Source of the DNA: Rhyzopertha dominica
Taxonomy: Eukaryota > Arthropoda > Insecta > Coleoptera > Bostrichidae
DNA length: 64,000 nucleotides
Direction of reading: 5' to 3'
Assembly: GCA_025024175.1 (NCBI GenBank)
Contig: QCXZ01000041.1
Location: 9,791,786 to 9,855,785 of the forward strand
A program made the translations under genes and the position numbers. Of this stretch, positions 45,243-55,460 are shown one piece after another (position 1 is the stretch's first letter; each line of letters opens with the position of its first letter). The notes beneath the pieces are model-generated. The model had not been told where the DNA came from. It did not search any database and saw only the letters and a list, made by a program, of their open reading frames with translations.

Positions 45243-46920
45243 CTTCACGATGAATGAGTTCGACTGTGCTATTAAACAATCAAAAGTTTCGTCTCCAGGA
45301 CTCGATGAAATTAAAAATATGCTGAAAAATTTAACTGCCGAATTTAAGCTGGGCTTATTGAAGCTTTACAACAGTTTGTAGTGTGCGGGGCAATATCCGG
45401 TAGAATGGAAGGAAGTTGTGATTGATCCAAATCTAAAACCAAGAAAAACCCGTTGCAAGCAAGTAGCATTTGCATTTTGCAAAAAATGTATAAAGTGTGC
45501 CACAGGGGTCTACACTTAGTTGTACACTTTTTGCGATAGCCTTCAACGAAATGGCTGACAACTTGCATAACGATGTATGTAGCTACGTTCCTATTCATTG
45601 ATGATCTAGCTATTGCCTGCTCAGGGAAGACAATACGAGACATTACACACAAGATGCAGTCATTCATTAATAAAGACTTTCAACAGGCCAAGTCCTTTGG
45701 CTTCACTTTTTCTAGATAAACGATCAGTTGCATACGTTTTTGTAGGCTTTGGAGACCCCACTATGATCAGTGCTATATCTAGACAAGACAGCGATTAGAT
45801 GTTCTAGAACGACTAAGTTTCTAATACTAATCTTTGATTCTATACTTAACTGGAAAAATCACATTCTGAAGCTTAAACAAAAATGCCTTAAGATACTCAA
45901 TATCTTTAGTTTTTACACATACAAAATGGGGTGCAGAACCGAAGATGCTTCTATCTTTATACCAAAGTCTGGTCTTATCACGAATTGTCTACGGCTGTAT
46001 CGTCTACGGCTCGTCCTGCAAAACAACTTTGAACGCGCTGAACACTGTCCATAATGTGGGCTTAAGATTTTGCTTGGGAACAATCCTGACAGGCCCTGCT
46101 AAATGCTTATATTGTGAATCAAGTCTCACATCCCTAGAAGACAGGCAAAAATATTCTTGGTAAAGTACATGACAAAAGTATTGGCAATTGATGAACATCG
46201 TTATCATATTGTACAAAACAGAAGCTGAAAATACACCATCTCTATGTAGACGATATACAGAATATAAGAGGACTAGATATATCTCAATACCTAAATTGGT
46301 ATATTTGGGGCCAAACGATATATCCCCTTGGAAATACTTACCACCGGTTGTTAACTTTGAGCTACTTTATTTTAATAAAAATAAAATTTCTTCAACTTCT
46401 GGAAGCAAGTGTCGAGAAAATGCAGAAATTATGATCTACGTGGATGGTTCCAAAACCAATAATAGTGTTAGGTGTGCCTTTGCTAGTGAAAAAGGAGTAT
46501 TTTCCGGGACCTTAAACAAAATATCGTCCGTGTATTTTGCAGAACAATATGCACTCTGGCAGGTGTTACTTTTTCTAACTCTCTCTACTCATCCATGTCA
46601 CTCTCTTATTGCCTGTGACTCGAGAAGTGTGTTGTAAATTTAGATGGATATACTTACAACGAACCCGGTCACTTAAAATCATCAAACTTTGATTAATGAT
46701 TTGACAAGAGGGGGGTACAAAATTGCTTTATTATGGGTACCAGGTCAAGTCGGAATAAAAGGAATGAAAAAGCGGATAATACTGCACAGCAGGCTTCTCT
46801 GGAAGAAGTGGTTGATGTGATGATGGTTAAGCCATCAGATTATCAAAAAATTTTAAAACTATTATGAATGAGTGGCAACAGCGATGGCGAAATCTAAAAA
46901 ACGATTTAAACATCAAGCCG
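45243..46920 (+). pseudogene. RNase H-bearing non-LTR retrotransposon relic
   Basis: From 45243 one frame reads SPGLDEIKNMLKNL and QYPVEWKEVVIDP, the start of the RT fingers in I/Jockey-type elements. A deletion follows, then VPQGSTLSCTLFAI (about 45500), FIDDLAIACSG (about 45595, the catalytic Asp pair), then a thumb with SLVLSRIVYGCIVYG (45963). The RNase H domain follows (about 46425: IYVDGSKTNNSV; AEQYALW at about 46540), with a late W-rich end near 46870. The domain order RT then RNase H points to the I/R1-type group. Stops and frameshifts are frequent. Confidence 0.75.
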
Positions 46921-47459
46921 TATGTTTCTATGCGAATAACTACGAATTGAATTAGATAGAACTAGTTTAACCAAACACATAGATTGGGTATCGAACATAC
47001 AGCGGTAACCCATAAATATTTGATCCTCTAAGAAAATGCGCTTTTATGACAGCACTGTCAGGTTAAGCTGGCAGGCAAACACATTGTATGCAATTGTCCC
47101 AGAGAGACACCTCTTTAAATTAAGGAGACCTGCGAAGACAAGAACGAAACAAGCAATAACTAGCTGCCTATAAACTTTTTAAGAGCACTTAATTTGTTCA
47201 ACATAACGTAAGCTTTCGCGGCTTGAGTTAGATTGAAATCAAATCTTCAAAACTGGTTTGGTGCAGGTTTCTACAAGGTTTACCCCAGTCATCAGTACTA
47301 AAAATAGCGACAAACAGCTTACTTTCTTTAAAAAACTGGTGGATTACCCCTTATGATGAGCTTATGCAGTTTAAGAAGCAATATATTAAGGTCCAAGCAA
47401 TCGAACGCAGAAAATTCTAACTGGATGCTTGCCTGAAGATGACTAGTTACATCATAGAA

Positions 47460-48134
47460 TAGAGATGTGTAACTCAGGAGTGAGCTGCATCGAAGAGCCG
47501 ACTCTTTCAAAAAAGCAGTTGAGGCAACTCACTTATTTCAATAGATGCAGCTCTCCGACTCAGTGCCGAACTGAACTGAATTGTCGAGTTGACTGATAAC
47601 GTGACAACCGAACGCAGCTATCGTTCTTGGTTCGTCTTCGTTCATTGGTACGACCCCGGCGAGGTGCTTTATCAGTCCTTTTTCCCAACATGTTAAGTAG
47701 CTACACTGGTGCATACTTACAAAATTTATGTTATGGACATGAACCAGGTTAATTAGGGACTGAAAGTCGACGTTTTAAAAAACGTAAATATATGGGTTTG
47801 CAACAAAAATGGTTTGTAAAATAAAACATTAATATGTAAACAACTACAGAAACACAACTCTAAAGTTAAAAATATACCAAATTAAAAGTATTATATCTTC
47901 CAGTATGTTGCTGTACTTTATTTCCGGTTTTAATTTTAAATTTGATAATTTGGATTGCCTAACAAAAACAAATACGTCTCGGACACGAAAAAAGGAGCCA
48001 CCCTAAGAAGAAGTTGAAATTGAGAGAGAGCCGTGACGATAATTCATATGGCCGCGACTCACTGAATCAGCTCAGTTCAAAGAAGCAGATGCAGTGAACT
48101 GACTCACCGAAACGAGTCGAAATTCCCACCTCTA
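47460..48134. mobile_element. hAT-type non-autonomous element (MITE), 675 bp
   Basis: An 8-bp direct repeat TCATAGAA flanks the element exactly (47452-47459 and 48135-48142), the target-duplication length of hAT transposons. The ends are imperfect inverted repeats: TAGAGATGTG on the left and TAGAGGTGGG read inward from the right. No transposase frame is inside, so it must have moved in trans. Repeated GACTC/GAGTC motifs lie near both ends and could be transposase-binding sites. Confidence 0.88.
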
Positions 48135-48309
48135 TCATAGAACTTCTATAGGGCAGATATAGATTTTCCCGCAACAAGCTCGAATGTGCGTATAAATGAA
48201 TTGAGTTTTAAAAGAAAGTTGTACTCTATTGCTACTACCTACCGCTAAAGTTTGAGGTATAACACGTTACATAAAAAGTAAGTACTCTTCGAGTACTTTC
48301 CAGATACGT

Positions 48310-48900
48310 AACAAAACATAGGTTGCTCCATGCACCTGTAGATTTGCTTGGTTTGGAAGCCTTAATTTGTTGTTATAACAAGCGTTTCATTCGCAAATCA
48401 AGCGCCGATCCCTTCAAAGCGTCTAAACACACCATCCACGTGTTGTGCATGAGCGTGTACTCAAAACGTAATGCTTTTTTAATGGTCGTGCGCCACATAC
48501 GCCAGAATACTAATAAGCCGAGCAATTACAAAGCAAAACGGGTCGAGCACCCACCCCGTCAGGATAAAATTATAATAGGCGTAATATGTACTAATTTCAG
48601 ATCTGGTGGCGTCCAGCAATGATAAAACGTCTTTCCCTAATGGTCCACGCAGGAGAGCCGGCTAACAGACTGAAATTAAAATTTAATTAACCGCCATAAA
48701 TTTGGCGGACTCGCAAAATTAAGATTCACTGTATGACATTGCCTAAACCGCTCGAATAAAGTGGCATTAGATTAATTAAAAGTGAAAAACTGTGTTACAT
48801 TAAGCGGGCTATGCGCCTATCTGCCGCGGGATGCACCGCCATCGTCCTAAGTGGAGAGTTGCGTAGACGATTACTTCACATTACGTAAGTACTCCGCCAA
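48310..48900. promoter_or_regulatory. Candidate conserved non-coding / enhancer-like block
   Basis: Non-repetitive sequence including TTTAATTAACCGCC, the short palindrome CCGCCATAAATTTGGCGG (about 48691-48708), ATTAGATTAATTAAAAG and a Hox-like CATAAA. It is directly downstream of the hAT insertion. An open + frame (48323-48622) shows no recognisable domain, so I favour non-coding. Confidence 0.28.
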
Positions 48901-49611
48901 CTTTGCCATTTGCGAGAAAGCCTTGCTTTGTATTTCCTTCAAGTTAAATANATAATAGGTTATAAAGTAAAGCTAAAAATATGGCTTCGACCGGCCAATC
49001 TAAGACCACATCCACATTCGCTGAAGATATTGCTTCTTCCAGAGTTGGAATCCGCCTCTGGTATAAATGCTCCAAGGTATGGTTAACGACAAGAAAAATA
49101 AAAAAGAAAATTGATAGTTTTAAATAATACAACACAATGGGGTGCTGTTGGTTTACATGCAGGTTGCAATTAATTTTTTATAATTTATACCTTACTGAAA
49201 CTTCAGTCTGAAGGTGTAAAGTTTTTTTAAAGGCTTGTACACAGTACATTGTGTTGGCCTCTAAGCCTTTGAACTATCAATATGTGGAGAAACGGCATGG
49301 TTTCTTCATTTCTAGTAGAGGAATGGCTATTGGATACAAAATATGGCAAGTTATCTAGGCAGGATCGACTTAGGATTATCACAAGATAAATTTTTTATGT
49401 CAATATCTAATGGTTAGGGAAAAGTGGAAATAAAGTCATCTACAAAGAGATACGTCTAAGATTCATTTACGTTTAGGGGAAAAGTTCAATCTGTCTATTC
49501 GGATCAGTACAGCAAAATTGTTAGGTTTAAGCAAGAAAGGAAATATTCTTCCTATAATAAAATGTCTTAAAGCGACGCCAGGCAATTTTAGACCTGAATA
49601 GATAGAGATCA

Positions 49612-49990
49612 TTGATACATGCCAAAGGTGCTGAAAAGGAAAATAATACAGACCTTCTGGATCAAACCGTAACACAGACAAATGTGGATAATCCGAAACA
49701 AGAGTTCTTTTACGGTAACTTACCGGTAACAATTAAAAGCAGAGGGCACGAACTGAATAAATGTGTCACATTCGATGAAGCATTTACTGTAACACTTGTT
49801 GACAAAAAGGTAATCTCTAAGATGAATCTCAAAGAAAAAAGAGCAGAACATAAAAAGAGGTAGGTGCTCAAAAATGCTCCAGAAATGTACGACAATTTAA
49901 TACAAGAGTGTTATCCACTCTGCTTATAAGCGGGAATAGAAAAAGAGCAAGCTACTGAATTTCATACACAATTTATTTAAAATTGAATCT
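49612..49990 (+). pseudogene. Unrecognised coding remnant
   Basis: An 83-codon frame from 49612 (lysine- and glutamate-rich, ending KMNLKEKRAEHKKR) continues past its stop in the same frame as VLKNAPEMYDNLIQECYPL and then AGIEKEQATEFHTQF, with only two in-frame stops over about 125 codons. That continuity suggests a decayed gene or transposon ORF and not chance. I do not recognise the family. Confidence 0.35.
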
Positions 49991-50100
49991 TTAGGTTTTA
50001 AATATCCAAAGAAGAAGAACCCAAAAGAAGGCAAAAGTGCGGTAAGACTAATAAAAACCACAACTAGGAAATTTTGTAAAATATAGGAAACATTAACGCT

Positions 50101-50620
50101 TTATATATATATTATATATATTAAATATTTTCTTGGGAAAACGGCAAGGGTGTTAGGGCTAAATTAAGAAACGGATTTTTTAACTTTGTCTATATTTCGA
50201 ACCAAAATCGGCTCTTCATCAGGACACTAAAATTAAATACATAACAGGCACTTTTTATAATTAAACTTCTTAACACTTACTGTTAACTCCAAATATTAAA
50301 GGAAACAAAACGACGAAAACATGTAACTTTGCAAAAGATTAAACTATTACAGAATGCCGTATGGCAAAACTGAATAAATAATTAATAGGTGTCCAACCGT
50401 GAAATTGACAAAACTGACAAAATTTTTCGACATAATCAAGGATAGAGTTGTTGAACAAGCTTAAAATTCATGAGCGATTTATCAAATATAAATATTATTT
50501 AAAAATTCTATATATAAATTTTAAGTTGTATTATTTCTTCTTAGTTTAACACTAAGAACCAAGAAAATATTTAATATACATCCGGCAATTATCTATCGTT
50601 TATATATATTATATATATGG
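50101..50620 (-). mobile_element. Probable Penelope terminal remnant with inverted flanks and a hammerhead
   Basis: A perfect 19-bp inverted repeat (50118-50136 and 50559-50577; ATATTAAATATTTTCTTGG) bounds the segment, with AT-rich tracts outside it. A hammerhead-like motif lies at 50183-50230. There is no coding sequence. It resembles the terminal non-coding repeat of a Penelope-like element without its body. Confidence 0.5.
50183..50230 (-). ncRNA. Hammerhead-ribozyme-like motif
   Basis: The minus strand has the canonical core CUGAUGA (50222-50216). Stem II is a 5-bp helix (GAGCC with GGUUC, one G-U), followed by GAAA. Stem III is a two-base UA palindrome with the A-U closing pair, the predicted cut follows AUA, and stem I pairs UGUC with GACA. 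All core bases I checked match the consensus. Confidence 0.72.
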
Positions 50621-51769
50621 TGCCCTTCACATTCTACAAGAAGTAATAACAACAGGCTTCAAAACATAAGATTTTTTTGTCACATAAGTTTGTTTACAGG
50701 ATGCATCAGAAAATTGTCAAAGGTTTATCTTTGCAAAGATTACAGAAGTAATTGCAATTACGACGATTATCCAAATCATAATAAAACTATAATTATAATG
50801 AATGCTGACCAGTATTTAAACAGTTTCATGAACGTGCATATTTAATGCTAAATATCACTCAGACTGCGCTGGCACTTCATGTAGACAAAAGCAATCATTA
50901 TATTTAATTTTAGACGCACTTATTAATGAGAAAGCAAACTAAAGTTTGGATGATTTATTACGAGAATGCTTAGATTAATACAAAACCGTGTAAGGATGGT
51001 ACAAATAAAGCAAAAGGATATTTGAACTTTTTTTATATATTACTCTTCTGCTATTTGAAGAATTCTTGGAAATCGCCCTATATATACGAAATGTTTGAAA
51101 TTATATTGAATTTAAACAATCCAAATTTTGATGGAAAAATAACACTAGCAGAATTATACAAAAGCCCATGGTCGTATATTGTTATAATACTCGATAATGT
51201 GATTATGACATACTTCTATTCGTCAAGTCGATAATGTTTAGAGGCAGTTAGACAACTAGTGTTAAAAGTGTCAAGTGCGGAAGGTTATGACGCCTAATAA
51301 ATAGCGAGAAAACTAAAAGATTATACAAATGATTGCTAGTAAGCAGCAAACTTGCATATTTTGAAATAGAACCAACTTTTATGTTCAGATCAAATTTTAA
51401 GAAAAAAAAATCTTATTTGGTTCTTAGCTAACGGTTACAGAGATATGGTTAAGTGTACTGCGCCCACAAAATTCATGGCCTTATTGGAATTCTTAGAGAA
51501 AATAAAGGTATAGCACCCAACGAGTATTTGATAAAGCAATATAGCATATTTATGGGGTGTTCAATTTTCGAGTACCAACCAAACTTGCTTTTTTTTTAAA
51601 AAAAGAGCCCCCAACTTTTTATGTCGGACACTGATTACTGATCGAATTGTAAGCAAAAATATTACAGGGTTAAATATTTTGTAGAATTAGCGGTCGTATT
51701 AGTTTATAATATGTAACGTTTTTACGGGATGTTCAACCTTTTCCTTTATCTTAAATAACACTCTTTATA

Positions 51770-51820
51770 TTACAAACCAAGCTTTCGGTGGACTTTATTC
51801 TCACCTTCTTCAGGGTTGCT
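51770..51820 (-). ncRNA. Hammerhead-ribozyme-like motif
   Basis: The minus strand has core CUGAAGA (51813-51807), stem II GGUG with CACC, GAAA, and a GC palindrome stem III with cut after CUU. Stem I pairs AACC with GGUU. Compared with the 26.15-kb motif, stem I (UUCC/GGAA there) and stem II (GACU/AGUC there) differ in base but keep pairing. Confidence 0.72.
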
Positions 51821-52105
51821 ACAAATGGTTACAATGTATTAACAACTTATTTTATAAAACGAACTTACAATATACGAGATTTGATAACTCCAACTTCAAA
51901 TTGACAAGTGATAAATTTGTTTATTTCAGATACGAATATAAACGAAACTATATAGTTCAGCAAATATCAGTTATGTTAAACTTCAATTTGTTTCTCTACA
52001 AAATTATTCAATTACAATACAATACAATTTTATATAATTTAGAATTAAAAAATATATGTAATGGAGTAATATTATATTACCAATATTATAAAATGGTTTT
52101 TTAGT

Positions 52106-52560
52106 TTATTTGTTATAATTTAGTAAGTAAGTATAAATTACACTTAAATTTTGTATATCCGTTTTTTTATTTATGCTATTATTACATATATTAATATTCA
52201 TCATTTTTAAAATTAACCTTTTGTCTAAATTACATTCTTTTGCTAATATGTTAATATTTTCAAAGTCAATTTCATGTTGATAGTTACCTAATACATGGCC
52301 AGAAAGAGCGCACCTATCTTTTTTTAAACGTATATCGCTTTTGTGTAAGCACACCCTACTTTATAATTTTGGCAAGTTTAACCAATATATATGCCTTGAC
52401 AAGATGTACTATTTATTTTGTAAATTACATGAGTATTATTTCATAGTGGCGTCTTATCTTTCAATTTAGTATATAACGAATTCATTAGTTTATCTGTTAA
52501 ATTATTATGATGTGGTAAAATTGCAAATTTTTTTGGTTCACCATTTTCCTGAATGTTATT
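52106..52560 (-). pseudogene. GIY-YIG endonuclease fragment of a Penelope-like element
   Basis: The last 82 codons form an open frame (52106-52354) that aligns with residues about 572-651 of the intact element ORF. Upstream on the minus strand the GIY-YIG start is visible in broken frames, with IYKI and GIYIG but the following Gln codon mutated to a stop. The metal-binding region can be read, but the protein cannot be made. Confidence 0.75.
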
Positions 52561-53019
52561 GCTTTGTAATTTTGAATTGTTGCAATATAAAGAGTGTTAT
52601 TTAAGATAAAGATAAAGGTCGATCATCCCGTAAAAACGTTACATTTTACAGGGTTTATCTAAAATAAATGTTTTCAGAAATACGTATAGATAGATGGTCC
52701 AGTTATGGTGTTCGCCCAATTGACGGCTGCGTTTAAAAGCTTAGTGAAAAAGGTTTAGAATAAAAATTATAGCAGCTAAAGAGATCACCTATGCGTATTC
52801 CCAAAACCACTAATCTTAGCACAAACATATGTTTATTATTTATTGCTTGCATGTAACGCCGACAAAAATGTTACCTGTTTATCATTTTGAAACAAAGGAA
52901 AGGATGTCTGCATACAAAAGGCAAGCAACGACTCGTACAAAGTAAGATCCCAGCAGATGAGTTCATATTACGTACTTTTACAAATAAGGGAAATGAACTT
53001 GAATTGAAAAAATTGAAAT

Positions 53020-53210
53020 GATTGTTTTTACAGAACCATCCGTATCGAGAAAAGAATATAAGTTTCTACATGGATATATGTATAGAAATTGCAATTTACA
53101 TTGCTTATTTCAATATAATACCACGCAACCGTGTTGTTTCAGTCTTACAGCGATTTCCAAATATGTTTCCTGATAACCTGAAGTTTGGAAAATATCTATT
53201 GCTCTAAATA
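53020..53210 (+). other. Unrecognised open frame
   Basis: A 61-codon frame with a leading in-frame extension reads FLQNHPYREKNIS, ...PRNRVVSVLQRFPNMFPDNLKF. The biased, protein-like composition suggests a remnant of a transposon ORF, but I cannot name it. Confidence 0.25.
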
Positions 53211-54232
53211 AAGAAGCTTAACTTTACACCTAAGTGTATCTCTTGATATTCCATCTTCATTGCTACTTGTTAAAAATACACACTATGCAAGATATGCAAA
53301 TCGCTACAACATTATCAGCTCATGCTTCAACAAACGCAAATTTTATTGTTAACCGTCTGTCACAGTTATAACTGACATGCAAGTATCAAGCAGAAATAAT
53401 AATAACGTGTAGTACAGTTGTAATACTTAATGGATGCATTCAATAAGATTCCACAGAAATAAGTAAGTCTAACATGGCGTAATCTCAAGAAACAATTATG
53501 TTTTCTTAGCATATGGCAGCAATGGAATTGTATCTCAAAAAGTTAAAACTTATATTTGATAACAATTATTCAACTACATTATTCGCCTGAATTCTCGTGA
53601 AATGTGTAAATTAACGACGGTTCTTCAGGGTGCATCGCACTCTACGTTTTCATACGTCTGTGCTCAGAAAACTGGTTCCGTACCTTCCCTCACATGCAGA
53701 TAAAANTGCTCTCCATTGAATCAAGATCATTAGAGTAATCGCCTTACGACAGTCCTCCCATTAAATTTGTAAATTGCAAATAAGCCTTTTAGAAAACGGT
53801 AAAACAGACTGTACATAAAAAGGGAATCGATTCAGATACAAGAACGCATTCATATCTCGAACGATTGCGTTTTCAGTATGCTAATAGGAGATGTAATTTG
53901 CGGACGGGAACGACATTAAGGTAAATGATGAAGAAAAGAAAAAGAAATGGGTCGCAGGCATTAAATGCGCAGATAGATTGAACCACTTTAGGCATATATT
54001 AGTCCTGTTTAGTTGGAGGCAGTCGCAATCTTCTGTTGACCGTTTTCACCACATATTACAAAAACACCTCACTTACACTTTCTGAAGTAAAATTTGGAAT
54101 CTTGTTGTATTTAAATGCCAATTCACAAATAACATAAAAAACATAGAAAACTGATCCATAATGCTCAACGTGGATTGAATCTTGAATTAATTCTAAAATA
54201 ACTTCACCAAGTTAAATCCACTATACATTTAT

Positions 54233-54275
54233 TTAAGTAAAGCGCTTTCGGCTACTATGCCATCGTCACTACCAT
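54233..54275 (-). ncRNA. Degenerate hammerhead-like motif
   Basis: The minus strand reads GUGACGA (54269-54263) where CUGANGA is expected, then stem II GGC with GCC, GAAA, a GCGC palindrome stem III and UU. Stem I pairs about four bases including one G-U. The first core base is G instead of C, so cleavage is probably lost. Confidence 0.45.
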
Positions 54276-55200
54276 ATTTATAAATAATAAGAAGGAAAAT
54301 TATGACATTGTCAAAACTAAAAATCTAAATAGGCAATCTTGACTAAAAATGGAAAACCACATTCAAACCAGCAACGTAAAAATTAGCGTTCAAATAAAAA
54401 ATTTAGAATGGGACAACTGAAATTGCAAAAATCATAATTTTGGCCATTTAAAACTTTGTATATCCCTAAAATTTCTAAATAGTTTAATTTTGATGGTTTA
54501 TTATAAAAATGTAATCTTTTAAATTGTCCAAAGTAGAAGTGTGTTTAAATGATAATAAATGATTCGCTAACGAAGAATTTGTAGTTACAATGTCTGTATT
54601 TTTATACTTATTAAATTGTTTTAGATGCGCAGTCATTATATGTAAAGCTATGTACGCCTGAATGATTTAAAACTGAAATTTTATCTTTATTATGGAAAAA
54701 ACTGAAACAGACACTGCCTACAGTAGAAAAGGTAATATTTATGTCNTTAGACGCAAATAATCTAGAATCGTAAATCGAGACTTNNTCAATAAACCTAAGG
54801 GGGTACCAAATTTTAACTTTTTTATCACATGTGATGGTGTTAAAAGAAAACTTATATTTTATAAGGAATTTATAGTACAATTTTTCTATTAAGTAATTTG
54901 GAAAACCGTTATTATAAGCAATTTTGAGAAATACACCAAGTTCTTTTTCGAAGGAATTTAAAGAAAGGGGAATTTTAAAAAGTCTGTGTAAAAGAGAATG
55001 AAAAACAGTTGTTTTATGGGTATGAGGGTGCACAGAGGAATAAGGGATAATGTTGTCTGTACAAGTAGGTTTCCTGAAAATTTCAAAAGAAAGATAGGGA
55101 GAGGATTGGTTGCGCAAAATTAACAAATCTAAAAAGGAAATTTTATTATCAACTGTTTCATATCTAAAATTTATAGAATTATGTAATGAGTTTTCCTACA
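54233..55200 (-). pseudogene. Penelope-like element remnant, second family
   Basis: The minus-strand frame 54611-55126 shows the end of the RT domain: YLSFEIFRKPTCTDNIIP, HPHTHKTTVFHSLLHRLFKI, FLKIAYNNGFPNYLIEKL. It then runs to NKDKISVLNHSGVHSF, the entry to the GIY-YIG nuclease. Sequence differs clearly from the intact 26-28 kb element but matches the remnant at 19.3-20.1 kb, so at least two Penelope families are present. A hammerhead-like motif lies 3' of it (54233-54275). Undetermined bases and stops interrupt it. Confidence 0.75.
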
Positions 55201-55299
55201 TTTGCAGATCTCTTGCGGCATAAAAAGCATAAATATGTCGGAAGGGGAAGTTGAAAAAAAGTAATACGGTCTAAATAGATGTCTCCCAAGCGTTTCACT

Positions 55300-55460
55300 A
55301 CTTTAGTTACTAGCAAAGTAGTCAGGGGGTTTAGCTCTTTTCTAGCAGAACGCAGATGGATAAGTTTGTATCTATTTTCTCTGGTGTACCGCNAGGCTCA
55401 CACTGTGATCGAATATTTTTTAATATTTAATGGAAACGACTTAGACTAAGTGATATCAGG
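55300..55460 (+). pseudogene. Non-LTR retrotransposon RT scrap
   Basis: The + strand reads SSFLAERRWISLY and then SGVP-GSHCDRIFFNI, equivalent to the GVPQGSxLGPxLFxxx motif of LINE RTs, with an undetermined base in the middle. Only about 50 codons are recognisable. Confidence 0.5.

Larger units (their letters stand above)
51711..52652 (-). mobile_element. Internally deleted Penelope-like element with inverted flanking copies
   Basis: Near-identical inverted segments of about 67 bp (51711-51777 and 52584-52652) enclose a hammerhead-like motif (51770-51820) and a C-terminal GIY-YIG fragment (52106-52560, minus strand). The fragment parallels the intact 26-28 kb ORF: NLTDKLMNS, KLKDKTPL, YIG, LHKSDIRLKKDRCALSGHV, NKKTDIQNLSVIYTYLL. 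The reverse transcriptase is entirely missing. Confidence 0.75.

Noticed and set aside
47430..47460. A CUGAAGA core at about 47434 as a fifth hammerhead
   Set aside because: There is no pairing stem II followed by GAAA, either directly or when the hAT insertion is removed.
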